64,000 nucleotides of DNA, from contig NZ_AP022569.1 in the NCBI RefSeq assembly GCF_010727945.1, positions 2,294,001-2,358,000 on the forward strand, given 5' to 3'. Both the position numbers and the translations under genes were made by a program. The notes beneath the pieces are model-generated. The model was given only the letters and a program-made list of their open reading frames with translations, was not told where the DNA came from and did not search any database. Positions 17,818 through 26,614 of the stretch are shown in pieces; positions within the stretch are counted from its first letter, which is position 1; each line of letters opens with the position of its first letter. The stretch comes from Mycobacterium cookii (lineage in GTDB: Bacteria > Actinomycetota > Actinomycetes > Mycobacteriales > Mycobacteriaceae).

Positions 17818-18858
17818 GTGCACTACTTGGTAACGGGCCATACCGGCTTCAAAGGAGCCTGGCTCACGCTGCTGCTGCTCAGCCGTGGACACCAGGTATC
17901 CGGTGTAGCCACCAAAGAACCGCCCGAGGGCGGCATGTTCAAGCGCGCCGAACTCGCGGACGAACTCGTTCACGACTTTCGGGTGGACATTCGCGACACC
18001 GAAGGCACAGCGGCAGCGGTATCTGCGGCGGCTCCCGACGTCGTGGTGCACATGGCCGCCCAGCCACTGGTCCGCGAGTCGTATCGCAAGCCGCGGGACA
18101 CCTACGAAACCAACGTCATTGGCACGCTCAACGTGCTGGAGGCCGTCGCGGCCACCCCGTCCGTACGTGCGCACGTCGTTGTGACGACCGACAAGGTCTA
18201 CCGCAACAACAACCAGGAGGCCGGTTACGCCGAAACCGATCCTCTCGGCGGCAACGACCCGTACAGCGCGTCGAAGGCGATGGCCGATCTGCTCGTTCAG
18301 TCCTGGGTTCGCAGCTTTCCGGGCGCTCCCACCGCTATTGCCCGCGCCGGCAACGTCATTGGTGGCGGTGACGTCAGTCGTGACCGGCTGCTGCCAGACC
18401 TGACGGGCGCCTTTGCGAGCGGCCGGGCGCCCCGGCTGCGGTTCCCGCACGCGGTACGGCCGTGGCAACACGTACTCGACTGCCTCAACGGTTATCTCAC
18501 TCTCGTCGACCGGCTTCTCGCCGGTTCCGGTCAGGGCCAGTGGAACTTCGGACCTGGCCCCGACAGCTTCGTCGAGGTCGGCGAGGTAGCCACCCTGGCC
18601 GCCGAACTGTGGGGTGGGGCCGCGCGCTGGGAACTCGACGGCACGAATCAGCCCCACGAGGCAAACCTGCTGGCCCTCGACAACTCCAAGACGCAGCGCG
18701 AACTCGGCTGGCGCGGTCGGCTCAGTTTCCACGACGCCGTGGCATGGACGATCGACTGGGAAAAGCGCGTGCATGCGGGTGCTGACGTGCGTCGCGTGTC
18801 ACAGGAGCAGATCGCCGCTTTCGAAAGCCGGTCGGCGGCTGTACTTCTGCCCATCTAG
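17818..18858 (+). CDS. rfbG: CDP-glucose 4,6-dehydratase
   Basis: Extended SDR of 346 residues expected to convert CDP-glucose to CDP-4-keto-6-deoxyglucose. Signature blocks: VTGHTGFKGAWLTLLL, VVTTDKVYRNNN, catalytic Tyr/Lys in DPYSASKAMADLL, ARAGNVIGGGDVSRDRLLPD, and RPWQHVLDCLNGYL. No CDP-glucose synthase (RfbF) is visible nearby, so the CDP-sugar must come from elsewhere or the nucleotide specificity may differ. GTG start at 17818 with GAAGGAGATAAC upstream. It sits between two glycosyltransferase genes and probably shares their transcript. Confidence 0.88.
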   Translation: MHYLVTGHTGFKGAWLTLLLLSRGHQVSGVATKEPPEGGMFKRAELADELVHDFRVDIRDTEGTAAAVSAAAPDVVVHMAAQPLVRESYRKPRDTYETNVIGTLNVLEAVAATPSVRAHVVVTTDKVYRNNNQEAGYAETDPLGGNDPYSASKAMADLLVQSWVRSFPGAPTAIARAGNVIGGGDVSRDRLLPDLTGAFASGRAPRLRFPHAVRPWQHVLDCLNGYLTLVDRLLAGSGQGQWNFGPGPDSFVEVGEVATLAAELWGGAARWELDGTNQPHEANLLALDNSKTQRELGWRGRLSFHDAVAWTIDWEKRVHAGADVRRVSQEQIAAFESRSAAVLLPI

Positions 18859-18894
18859 TGGTCACGACCTCACCGCCGAGTCGATGGTGGCCCC

Positions 18895-20178
18895 GTGCGT
18901 GACATAGAGCGTGGCGAACTACGCACGCCGGCCTGGGTGGTCGACGTCGATCTCGCGCTCGACTACAGCCACGAAGCCGTCGACGTCAGCCGGTTTGCGA
19001 CGGCGTGGTGCCTGGTGCGTCACAACGGGTTTCCGGTGGCTACGCGGTTCTTGAACCTTGAGGGCGACTCCTCGGTCGCCCTGGCCGACCTGCGTGACCG
19101 CTTCGCTGCAGAGGATCCTGCACAGCCGCACGAGACCGTCGACGGGCTCGACGCGTCACTGACGGTGGTGATCTGCACCCGCGACCGTCCAGACGGCCTG
19201 TCAATCACGCTGGCCAGCCTGGCCCGCCAGTCCGATCAGGACTTCGAGGTGCTCGTCGTCGACAACTCACATGACGGTGCGGCCGCCAGCACTCCTATCG
19301 ACGTGACCTGCGTTCGGTTGCGCTGTTGCCACGAGCCGGCACCTGGGCTGTCGCGTGCCAGGAACCGCGGATTGTCTGAGGTGCGCAGTGACCTGATCGC
19401 GTGGATCGACGACGACGAGGTGGCCGACCCGGACTGGATCGCCTGGATCAAGCGCGGATTCGCGCACCCGTGTCGACCTGACGCAGTGGCAGGACTGATG
19501 TTGCCGGCCGAGTTGGAGACCGCCGCCCAGGTCAACTTCGAACGCTATGGCGGATTCAACAAGGGCCGCGGCGTCGAGCCGGTTGCGCTAAGAGCCGGTA
19601 CGCCAACGGTATTCGATCCGCTCTACCCGCTGCCGAACTTCGGCGCCGGCGGCAACATGGCTTTCCGGACCGAGCGGCTGCGCGCGATCGGCGGCTTCGA
19701 CAACCGGCTCGGCGCCGGAACCTTGACCCACGGCGGCGAGGAGACGCGCGCTCTGTCTCTTCTTTTGGAGACCGGCTCGACGATTCTGCACTGGCCTCCC
19801 GCCGTGACCTGGCACTACCACCGCCGAACGGACGAGGCCCTGGAGAAGCAGTTCTTCGGGTATTCCGCCGGTCTCACAGCGTTTTACATGAGCCTGATCC
19901 TGACATCGCCGGCCTACCTCTGGCGCATCTTTCGGTTCGTCCCGCGGGGGGTTAGCCGGTTGCTCGCCAATCGTGGCTCCGGACAACAGGATTCGCCGAC
20001 CGGGGGCGTCCCGGACGCTCTGCTTCGAGCCGGCAGAAAGGGACTCTTGCAGGGCGCGTGGCTGTACCTGCGCGAAGTCCAGCGTCAACGCCGCGCGGAA
20101 TCGGTCCGCCGACAGCGGTGGCCTGCCCGCCGCGAGCCCGGCATGCAGCTGATCGCGGCTGAGGTTGACGGGTCATGA
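18895..20178 (+). CDS. Family 2 glycosyltransferase, copy B of the inverted pair
   Basis: A 427-residue close paralogue of the - strand gene at 4174-5391, with the same N-terminal domain, SLTVVICTRDRP, IDDDE, GGFDNR and WHYHRRTDEALEKQFFGYSA blocks. The N-terminal 90 residues and the region after the acidic motif differ more, and there is an extra Arg-rich C-terminal tail of about 20 residues. GTG start 18895 matches that of the paralogue. Its TGA overlaps the ATG of the propeller gene (ATGA). The two copies may use different donors or acceptors. Confidence 0.88.
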   Translation: MRDIERGELRTPAWVVDVDLALDYSHEAVDVSRFATAWCLVRHNGFPVATRFLNLEGDSSVALADLRDRFAAEDPAQPHETVDGLDASLTVVICTRDRPDGLSITLASLARQSDQDFEVLVVDNSHDGAAASTPIDVTCVRLRCCHEPAPGLSRARNRGLSEVRSDLIAWIDDDEVADPDWIAWIKRGFAHPCRPDAVAGLMLPAELETAAQVNFERYGGFNKGRGVEPVALRAGTPTVFDPLYPLPNFGAGGNMAFRTERLRAIGGFDNRLGAGTLTHGGEETRALSLLLETGSTILHWPPAVTWHYHRRTDEALEKQFFGYSAGLTAFYMSLILTSPAYLWRIFRFVPRGVSRLLANRGSGQQDSPTGGVPDALLRAGRKGLLQGAWLYLREVQRQRRAESVRRQRWPARREPGMQLIAAEVDGS

Positions 20179-21410
20179 TCACACCACCACAGCAGGACTC
20201 CGTCGGCAGGCGCATCTCGGCGTCCTATCACGCTGGTGCGCTGACCTGGACCGAGCACAAAGTCCCTCGGCCGGCCAATGTGGCCGAACGCAAGAGCCGC
20301 GGGCCGACGGATCCAGCCAGGTACAAACTCCGCGAGCCGGCCCGCCCGGCCGCTCCCAAGCTGAGGCAGCGGGGACCAGCCGCCGGCCCCGGGTCGAACC
20401 CGACCGCCAAACGACCGTTCGCGCGACTGGCCGCCACGGATCCGGCCCGGTTCGAGGCAATGATGGCGGTCTTGCTTGTGGTAGTGGTCGCCGTCGTGTT
20501 CGCGGGGGTCAAATTCGTCAACCGGCCGATGCACGTCAACGCAGTGCCCTGCGGCGCCAGTCCGAACGCCGTCGCGGTGGACTCGGTGACAAACACGATC
20601 TATGTCACGAATAACCTGCCTGACACGGTATCCGTGATCGACGGGTGGTCGCACACAGTCGTTGCGGCCGTACCGGTGGGTCACCACCCTGACGGCGTGG
20701 CGGTGGACTCGGTCACCCACACCGTTTTCGTCGCCAACTCCGACTCCCACACGGTTTCCGTGATCAACGGGTCGACCCACGCCGTCATTGCCACCGTGCC
20801 GGTCGGCAACGCGCCGTTCGGCGTGACGGTGAATCCTTACACCCACAACGTTTACGTCGCCAATTACGGGCATCCCAGCACGGTGTCGGTGATCAACGGT
20901 TTGACGCGCACTGTCGACGCCACCATCCCGGTCGGCAACGGTCCGTTCGGGGTTGCGGTGGATCTCGTCACCAACGCCGTCTACGCCACCAATTCCGGTG
21001 ACCACACGGTGTCGGTGATCAACGGGGCAACGGACACCCTCACTGCCACCGTGCCGCTGGGCAACAGCGCGGACGGGGTAGCGGTGGATTCAGACACTCA
21101 CACCGTCTACGTCGCCAACTACGGACACCCGACTCTGTCGGTGATCGACGGTTCCACCCACACCGTCACCGGCACCGTGCGGGTCGGCAATGACCCGTTC
21201 GGGGTCGCGGTCGATCCGAGCACCCACCTCGTCTACGTCGCCAACTTCGCCGACAACTCGGTCTCCGTTATCAACGGGTCGACGCTCAAAGTCATCGCTA
21301 CTGAGCCAGTCGGCTACAACCCGGACGCGGTAGCGGTGGATCCGAACACCCACACCGTTTACGTCACCGATTACGCCGACCACATGGTCTCCGTCTTCAA
21401 GGCTCGGTAG
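20175..21410 (+). CDS. Membrane-anchored YVTN beta-propeller protein
   Basis: A 411-residue protein. An Arg/Pro-rich cytoplasmic N-terminus (1-95) is followed by one membrane helix (MMAVLLVVVVAVVFAGVKFV, about 96-115) and an extracytoplasmic seven-bladed propeller made of YVTN/YncE-type repeats of about 42 residues. Each repeat has the pattern GVAVD...HTVYVAN...TVSVING...VIATVPVG. The DNA of 20560-21400 is correspondingly repetitive (about 129-bp period). Such propellers usually bind partners or ligands; no enzyme activity can be inferred. ATG 20175 overlaps the upstream stop, so it is coupled to the glycosyltransferase. Confidence 0.88.
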   Translation: MITPPQQDSVGRRISASYHAGALTWTEHKVPRPANVAERKSRGPTDPARYKLREPARPAAPKLRQRGPAAGPGSNPTAKRPFARLAATDPARFEAMMAVLLVVVVAVVFAGVKFVNRPMHVNAVPCGASPNAVAVDSVTNTIYVTNNLPDTVSVIDGWSHTVVAAVPVGHHPDGVAVDSVTHTVFVANSDSHTVSVINGSTHAVIATVPVGNAPFGVTVNPYTHNVYVANYGHPSTVSVINGLTRTVDATIPVGNGPFGVAVDLVTNAVYATNSGDHTVSVINGATDTLTATVPLGNSADGVAVDSDTHTVYVANYGHPTLSVIDGSTHTVTGTVRVGNDPFGVAVDPSTHLVYVANFADNSVSVINGSTLKVIATEPVGYNPDAVAVDPNTHTVYVTDYADHMVSVFKAR

Positions 21411-21491
21411 GCGACGATGGGGTCGCGCCGCCCGCATCGGTCAGAGCGTGTCGTCCCCAAAAGACCCTACGCATGACCAAGGACTGTATTT

Positions 21492-21506
21492 TATCCGAAA
21501 AGTATG
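21492..21506 (+). promoter_or_regulatory. CATAC-type element, site 2
   Basis: On the - strand CATAC-TTTTC-GGATA; toward the gene CCGAAAAGTATGTAAGATC. It lies 44 bp upstream of the GTG at 21550, the closest spacing to a well-supported start. Confidence 0.6.
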
Positions 21507-21549
21507 TAAGATCGGTCCTAGCTAAGTTGCCGGTATGTAGGGGGTATCC

Positions 21550-24156
21550 GTGACGGTCGCGGGTGAGCTCGACAGTGAGTGCTCCCAACGGCAGGAGGGG
21601 TGCTACAGGAGCGTGAGAACGCCATCGACGCTCGGAGACGGTGGACGGCCCACAAGCGCCGCCCCGACCGGAGTAGTCGCGCGCGTTCAAAGGGCCACCC
21701 GCATGCACCCGCATGCGATTGCGGTGAGTTCACCGGACGGGTCTCTGTCGTATGAGCAGCTGTGGTTGCGCGCGCTCGCCCTGGCCGGGCGCCTGGAAGA
21801 AGCAGGCGTGCGCCGGGGCGATCCCGTCGCGCTGTGCTTACCTCGATCGATCGAACTGGTAGTCGGTGCGCTGGGCGTCCTCGCTGCCGGCGGCTGCTAC
21901 GTAGCGCTGGACCCGCACTATCCCGACAACCGGCTTCAGTTCATGCTGCGCGATTCGGGTGCACAGGCCGTCGTGGCGAGGGCGGATATGGCCGCGCGTA
22001 TTGGCGCGTCCCGCGCGATCGAGCCGATGCAACCCGCCGGTTCGCCGCTGGCCGCTCCGGTGACGGTCGGCGCTGACGAGGCCGCCTACATCGTGTACAC
22101 CTCGGGATCCACCGGCCGTCCGAAAGGCGTGATCATCGAACATGCCGGTCTGGCCAATCTCATCGACTGGCATCAGAAAGCCTTTGGTATCAACAAATCC
22201 GACCGGACCGGGCTGATATCGAGTCCTGGCTTCGACGCAGCTGTGTGGGAGATCTGGCCCTGTCTCGCCGCCGGCGCATCGCTGCACGTGCCGCCGGAGC
22301 AGGTCAAGATCGACCCCCTCGCGCTGCGCGACTGGTTGCTGACGGAACGCATCACCACGACGTTTGTACCGACACCGCTGTGCGCGGTGCTGATCGCGCT
22401 GGAGTGGCCCGACACCGCCCCGCTGAGGGTCATGCTCACCGGCGGCGACGTGCTGCACCGTCGCCCCCGCCCGGGCTTGCCGTTCCAGCTGGTCAACAAC
22501 TATGGGGTCTCGGAAGCGACCGTGGTGACGACCTCGGGCACCGTGACGCCCGGCGCTTCGGCGGAACTCTGCGCCGACTTACCGACGCTCGGTTCGGCAC
22601 TGCCAGGGGTCAGGCTGACTGTCGTCGACCCCAAAGGTCGCCCCCTCCCGCCTGACACCGCCGGCGAGCTCGTGATCGGTGGGATTGCGGTCGGTCGCGG
22701 TTACCTCAGCCAGCCAGACCTCAACCGGGCCAAATTCTTCGTCGACGCGGCGGGCTGCCGGCATTACCGCACCGGCGACCTGGTACGCCTGCGTGCCGAC
22801 GGCCAACTGGTTTACCTCGGTCGACTCGACGAGCAGGTGCACATCCGCGGCTTGCGAATCGAACTCGGTGAGATCGCCGCAGTGCTCGACCGGCATCCCA
22901 CGGTGTCCGCGAGCACCGTCGTCGCCGTCGGCACGAACGGCGACCAGCGGCTGTGTGCCTATGTCGTCGGCGAAGGCGGGCGCCGGCCCGCGGAAGCAGA
23001 ACTACGCCATTACCTGTTGAACCGGCTGCCCGAATACATGGTGCCGAGCGCGTACGTGCATCTCCAGGCGTTCCCGACGACCGCCAACGGGAAGCTGGAC
23101 AAGGCCGCGCTGCCGGCGCCGCCGCCGCCAGGAGCCGGGTTTCCCGGAGCTCAGCGTCCCCGTAACAACACCGAAAGGCGTGTCGCACAATTGTGGGCCG
23201 CGGTGCTCGGCGTGCCTGTGATCGACATCAACAGCGACTTCTTCGATATGGGCGGCCACTCGCTGCTGGTGCAGCGGCTGATCTCAGAGGCGCAACGGAC
23301 TTTCAATGTGCAACTGCCCCTGGCCGCGTTCCTCGAAGGCGGCAGGACCATTGCCGGGCTTGCCGAGCTGCTCAGTGGTGAGTCTCTCGGCAGCACCATC
23401 GACGTGGCGTCGGGTCCACCGGTGCATTTCATCTTCGCGGACCATCCGTCAGCGATGAGCCTGCGACACTTCACGGCGCAGTGGGGTGCCGCACAACCGC
23501 TACACGCGCTGGTCCCCGACCAGCGGGGTGGGCAATTCGACCAATCGCTGAGCATTGAACACCACGCCAGCCAGGCTCTTTCCGACATCAACAATCGGCA
23601 GCCCGATGGTCCGCTTGCGCTCGTCGGTTACTCGATCGGCGGGCTCTTGGCCTATGAAATCGCCCGCCAAGCCGTCGAGGCCGGCCGGCAAGTCGACTGG
23701 CTGTGCGTACTCGATACCGAGGCACCTTCGATGCAGCAACAGCTACGGGCCCAGCTGACGCTGCGATGGCAGCTTCGCCGGTTGCGTCAGCAGCCCGCGC
23801 GCCAACGGTGGGCCAAATACGCCGAAGTCGCGCTTCGAATACTTCGCGGTGGACCCAGCGCGCTGTGGCCGAAGCACGAGTTCGACTATCGCGGCGCCAC
23901 CGAGATCGTTTGCCGATATCAGCAGCCCGGCCATGAGGTGCCCATGCAGTTGTTCGTGACCGAGGCTTCCGCAGCCGCGATCGGGGCAGATCTTTTGGGC
24001 TGGGACGAATTCCACCGCGGCAGCGTGACGGTTAAACGTCTTGTCGGTGACCACGCCACGCTGATCGATGTGCCCCAGGTCGCGCAGCTCGCGGAAATGA
24101 TGCTCGAGTCGCTCAACGAGGCGAGGGATGCGAAACGCGTGGCAAGACATTCTTGA
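21550..24156 (+). CDS. Stand-alone NRPS-like protein: adenylation - carrier - thioesterase
   Basis: An 868-residue protein. The adenylation domain (about 50-530) has YTSGSTGRPKG, NNYGVSE, YRTGDLVR and the catalytic Lys at about 515 in NGKLDK. A peptidyl-carrier domain has the pantetheinyl Ser at about 571 in DMGGHSLL. A type I thioesterase domain has Ser695 in GYSIGG and His835 in GDHATL. There is no condensation domain. Reading the pocket residues against PheA by eye gives D-A-W-F-L-G-N-V-V-K, which I recall as a leucine code. It should load an amino acid (likely Leu) and release or transfer it; the acceptor is unknown. GTG 21550 has a GGGGG site. Monocistronic on the + strand. Confidence 0.9.
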   Translation: MTVAGELDSECSQRQEGCYRSVRTPSTLGDGGRPTSAAPTGVVARVQRATRMHPHAIAVSSPDGSLSYEQLWLRALALAGRLEEAGVRRGDPVALCLPRSIELVVGALGVLAAGGCYVALDPHYPDNRLQFMLRDSGAQAVVARADMAARIGASRAIEPMQPAGSPLAAPVTVGADEAAYIVYTSGSTGRPKGVIIEHAGLANLIDWHQKAFGINKSDRTGLISSPGFDAAVWEIWPCLAAGASLHVPPEQVKIDPLALRDWLLTERITTTFVPTPLCAVLIALEWPDTAPLRVMLTGGDVLHRRPRPGLPFQLVNNYGVSEATVVTTSGTVTPGASAELCADLPTLGSALPGVRLTVVDPKGRPLPPDTAGELVIGGIAVGRGYLSQPDLNRAKFFVDAAGCRHYRTGDLVRLRADGQLVYLGRLDEQVHIRGLRIELGEIAAVLDRHPTVSASTVVAVGTNGDQRLCAYVVGEGGRRPAEAELRHYLLNRLPEYMVPSAYVHLQAFPTTANGKLDKAALPAPPPPGAGFPGAQRPRNNTERRVAQLWAAVLGVPVIDINSDFFDMGGHSLLVQRLISEAQRTFNVQLPLAAFLEGGRTIAGLAELLSGESLGSTIDVASGPPVHFIFADHPSAMSLRHFTAQWGAAQPLHALVPDQRGGQFDQSLSIEHHASQALSDINNRQPDGPLALVGYSIGGLLAYEIARQAVEAGRQVDWLCVLDTEAPSMQQQLRAQLTLRWQLRRLRQQPARQRWAKYAEVALRILRGGPSALWPKHEFDYRGATEIVCRYQQPGHEVPMQLFVTEASAAAIGADLLGWDEFHRGSVTVKRLVGDHATLIDVPQVAQLAEMMLESLNEARDAKRVARHS

Positions 24157-24210
24157 GCCACCGCGAAAAGCGGGCAGGGCGATTGCGCCAAGTAGCCATT
24201 GCCGTGCGGG

Positions 24211-25071
24211 TCACTGTGCGGCGACCTTCGCGAAGTCCCGCAGTGAAATCCCTTGTTCTGCCCAGTAATCGACGTGCGGGACGCCCGGTGCGGGATGCAT
24301 GAGCCCGAGCAGCGAGTCGGCGCGGAACCCGATCCGGAGGCCAGCCGCCTCAGCGGTGCGAAATGCACGGTAGAGCAGCGCAGAGCTTAGCGGGATGGGT
24401 CGCAGCGGTGTGGAGGTGGCGCTCGCGCGCAGAGTGTGGATGATCTCGCTGAACGGGACCCGGCGAGGGGCGGCCACGCCGAGAACGTGGTGCGGCGGCG
24501 GCTGTTCGACCGTTGAAAGTACACAGTTCGCCACGTCCTCGGCGTCGACCGCGTACTGGTAGGAGTCCGGACGCAGCATCGGCACGACGGGAAGTGCGGC
24601 CACTTTGCGCAGCGCGCCGATCATGCCGCCGTCGCCGCTACCGTGCACGAGGCCGAGGCGCAGCGATGTCCCGCCGTGTGCGGCGACCAGGTCCTCGCAC
24701 GCGAGTTTCGTCCGGCCGTAAATCTGCTGGGTGCCCGAGTAAGCAGACATCGAGGAGATGAAAACTATCGGCACGTCACCTACTGCCCGAATGAGCTTCT
24801 CGGTGCCGCCAAGGTTGATTCGTTCAATCTCGGCGGCGTCTCGGGCGCGCAGGTCGTAGGCGCAGTGGATCACCGCGGCCACGTCGTCTGGCAGCGATGC
24901 GGCCGGTCCATCCTGCAGGGAGTAGGGCACGTACCCCGATGCCGCACCGGCGGGCGCCGACCGTTGCAGCGTGATCACCCGGTATCCGGATGCGGTGAAG
25001 GCAGCCCGCAGAATGCTGCCGACGTATCCATTCGCGCCGGTGATAGCGACCGTGCGGTCGCGCTCAGACAT
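24211..25071 (-). CDS. NAD-dependent epimerase/dehydratase (extended SDR)
   Basis: A 286-residue SDR with the N-terminal VAITGANGYVGSILRAAF motif, VFISSMSAYSG, and the catalytic Tyr/Lys in IYGRTKLACEDL. Shorter than sugar-nucleotide epimerases; substrate unknown, but a sugar or lipid ketone is plausible. Its ATG at 25071 overlaps the end of the GMC gene by 8 nt. It converges on the NRPS-like gene with a 54-bp gap. It is the third gene of the GT2-GMC-SDR unit. Confidence 0.83.
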   Translation of the reverse strand: MSERDRTVAITGANGYVGSILRAAFTASGYRVITLQRSAPAGAASGYVPYSLQDGPAASLPDDVAAVIHCAYDLRARDAAEIERINLGGTEKLIRAVGDVPIVFISSMSAYSGTQQIYGRTKLACEDLVAAHGGTSLRLGLVHGSGDGGMIGALRKVAALPVVPMLRPDSYQYAVDAEDVANCVLSTVEQPPPHHVLGVAAPRRVPFSEIIHTLRASATSTPLRPIPLSSALLYRAFRTAEAAGLRIGFRADSLLGLMHPAPGVPHVDYWAEQGISLRDFAKVAAQ

Positions 25072-26614
25072 GCCGGCTCTCCGACACGATCCGGTGAGCG
25101 TTCGCCATCACCGTGAGTGTGAATGTGGTCGACGGCACCGACGGCAACACCGAACCGTCGATGAGGTGGACGTTGCGGAATCCCCCGATGCGCCCAAGCA
25201 CATCCGAGCGGTCGCCATGGGCGAACGTCGCGCCGAAGTGGTAACTCTTGCCCGGCCCGGACAGCCGTGCCATCGGCAGTATCGGGTGAAGGTCGATCCA
25301 GGGTCCCAGCGCGGATAACCGGCGCAGCACCGAGCTGAACATCGCCGGCCGCGGGTCGGCGACCCGCACCGCAATGTCGGGCAACGCCCCCGCGCGTCGG
25401 GAGCGCAGTTCTACCCGCAGTTGGGGCGACCGCCAGGACGGCAGGTATCCCAGCGCCGCAGTGGCTCGACCGAGGACCGCGCCGCTCAATCGCGACGGCA
25501 GCCAGCCCGGAAGCGCCGCCGCGATTGCCGGGTTGTACGGGTAGCAATGCACCTGGGACGTCGTGTACGCCGCGTCGTCGTCCTTCAGCAGCAGGTTGAA
25601 CTGGTTGAGCGTGAAGTCGTGTTGTGCGCGTGGGTCGCCGGCCGAACGCCGCGACACGAACGGGATCAGGAATTGTTGTGACTCTTGAAATTCGAGTTCG
25701 CGCGGCGGCGCGCTCAACGAGTTCAGGGCTATCCGGGTAGTGCCCAACCCTCCGGCGCCGACGAAAACGCGATCGGCCTCCAGACGCACCTCGTGACCGT
25801 CGGTGAGGTCGGTGCAGGTAATGGACGGAGTGCCGCCGACCGGCTGATCGACCGAGGTGACCAGCACGCGCGAAATATGGCGCACCCGACCGGTGGAGAC
25901 GAACCGATCGATGGTCTGGCGCGCCGAATAGATGAGCGAGTAAGGGCAGCCGGTCATGCAGAGGCCGCAGCGCATGCACGAGTTCGCCGAGAAGGCGAGG
26001 CGTGCCTTGCCGACGACGATGCCCTTGGCGCGGATGACACTGCGATGCCGCCGGTAACGGTCGAGCACGTCCGCGGTCCGGCCGGACACTGGCGGCAGCG
26101 GGCCGCGTGCCGAGAGCAGTGGGAAGTGCTCGGCGTAGTCGTCCTCTTCGGCTGCCAGTGGCACCTCCGCCAACACCGCGCGATAGTGCGGTTCGATCTC
26201 GTCCCAACCGAACGGCCAGCGGTCGAACGTGGCTCGGGAAAACGGCATGATCTGCGCTCCCCAGACCGTCGAGAACCCGCCGACGGCGCCCGACACAGCC
26301 GCTTGGTTTCCGCGCTCCGGCATGACGAGCCCGCGCTGCTGGCCGCGATCAACGAACATGTGGTTCGAGCCGTAAGCACGCTTTTCGGGCAGCGCTGATC
26401 CGGCAAGCGCCCTGGGCTGCACGGAGACGAGTTCGCGATCAGCAACTGCCCACTGTGCCGGCTGCAGCGCGCTCATCCTTTCAACAGCGGCCGCAGTATC
26501 GTCGGCCAGCCGCTCGCCGATATCGACGACGGTAATTCGTTCGGACGGGTCGTCGGCCAAGGCGAGAATCGCCGCTGCAGCAGCCGGGCCCGTCCCGACG
26601 ATGAGGTTATGCAT
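25064..26614 (-). CDS. GMC-family oxidoreductase with ferredoxin-like cysteine motif
   Basis: Third GMC-type flavoprotein, 516 residues. N-terminal FAD motif LIVGTGPAAAAAILAL, AVGGFSTVWGAQ flavin-contact region, then C213-x2-C216-x2-C219-x3-C223-P in SCMRCGLCMTGCPYS, the spacing of a [4Fe-4S] ferredoxin motif. C-terminus has SYHFGATF (catalytic-type His) and HLIDGSVLPSVPSTTFTLTVMANA. The cluster suggests electrons pass to a carrier rather than directly to oxygen. ATG 26614 overlaps the upstream stop by 8 nt. Substrate unknown. Confidence 0.85.
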   Translation of the reverse strand: MHNLIVGTGPAAAAAILALADDPSERITVVDIGERLADDTAAAVERMSALQPAQWAVADRELVSVQPRALAGSALPEKRAYGSNHMFVDRGQQRGLVMPERGNQAAVSGAVGGFSTVWGAQIMPFSRATFDRWPFGWDEIEPHYRAVLAEVPLAAEEDDYAEHFPLLSARGPLPPVSGRTADVLDRYRRHRSVIRAKGIVVGKARLAFSANSCMRCGLCMTGCPYSLIYSARQTIDRFVSTGRVRHISRVLVTSVDQPVGGTPSITCTDLTDGHEVRLEADRVFVGAGGLGTTRIALNSLSAPPRELEFQESQQFLIPFVSRRSAGDPRAQHDFTLNQFNLLLKDDDAAYTTSQVHCYPYNPAIAAALPGWLPSRLSGAVLGRATAALGYLPSWRSPQLRVELRSRRAGALPDIAVRVADPRPAMFSSVLRRLSALGPWIDLHPILPMARLSGPGKSYHFGATFAHGDRSDVLGRIGGFRNVHLIDGSVLPSVPSTTFTLTVMANAHRIVSESRHV

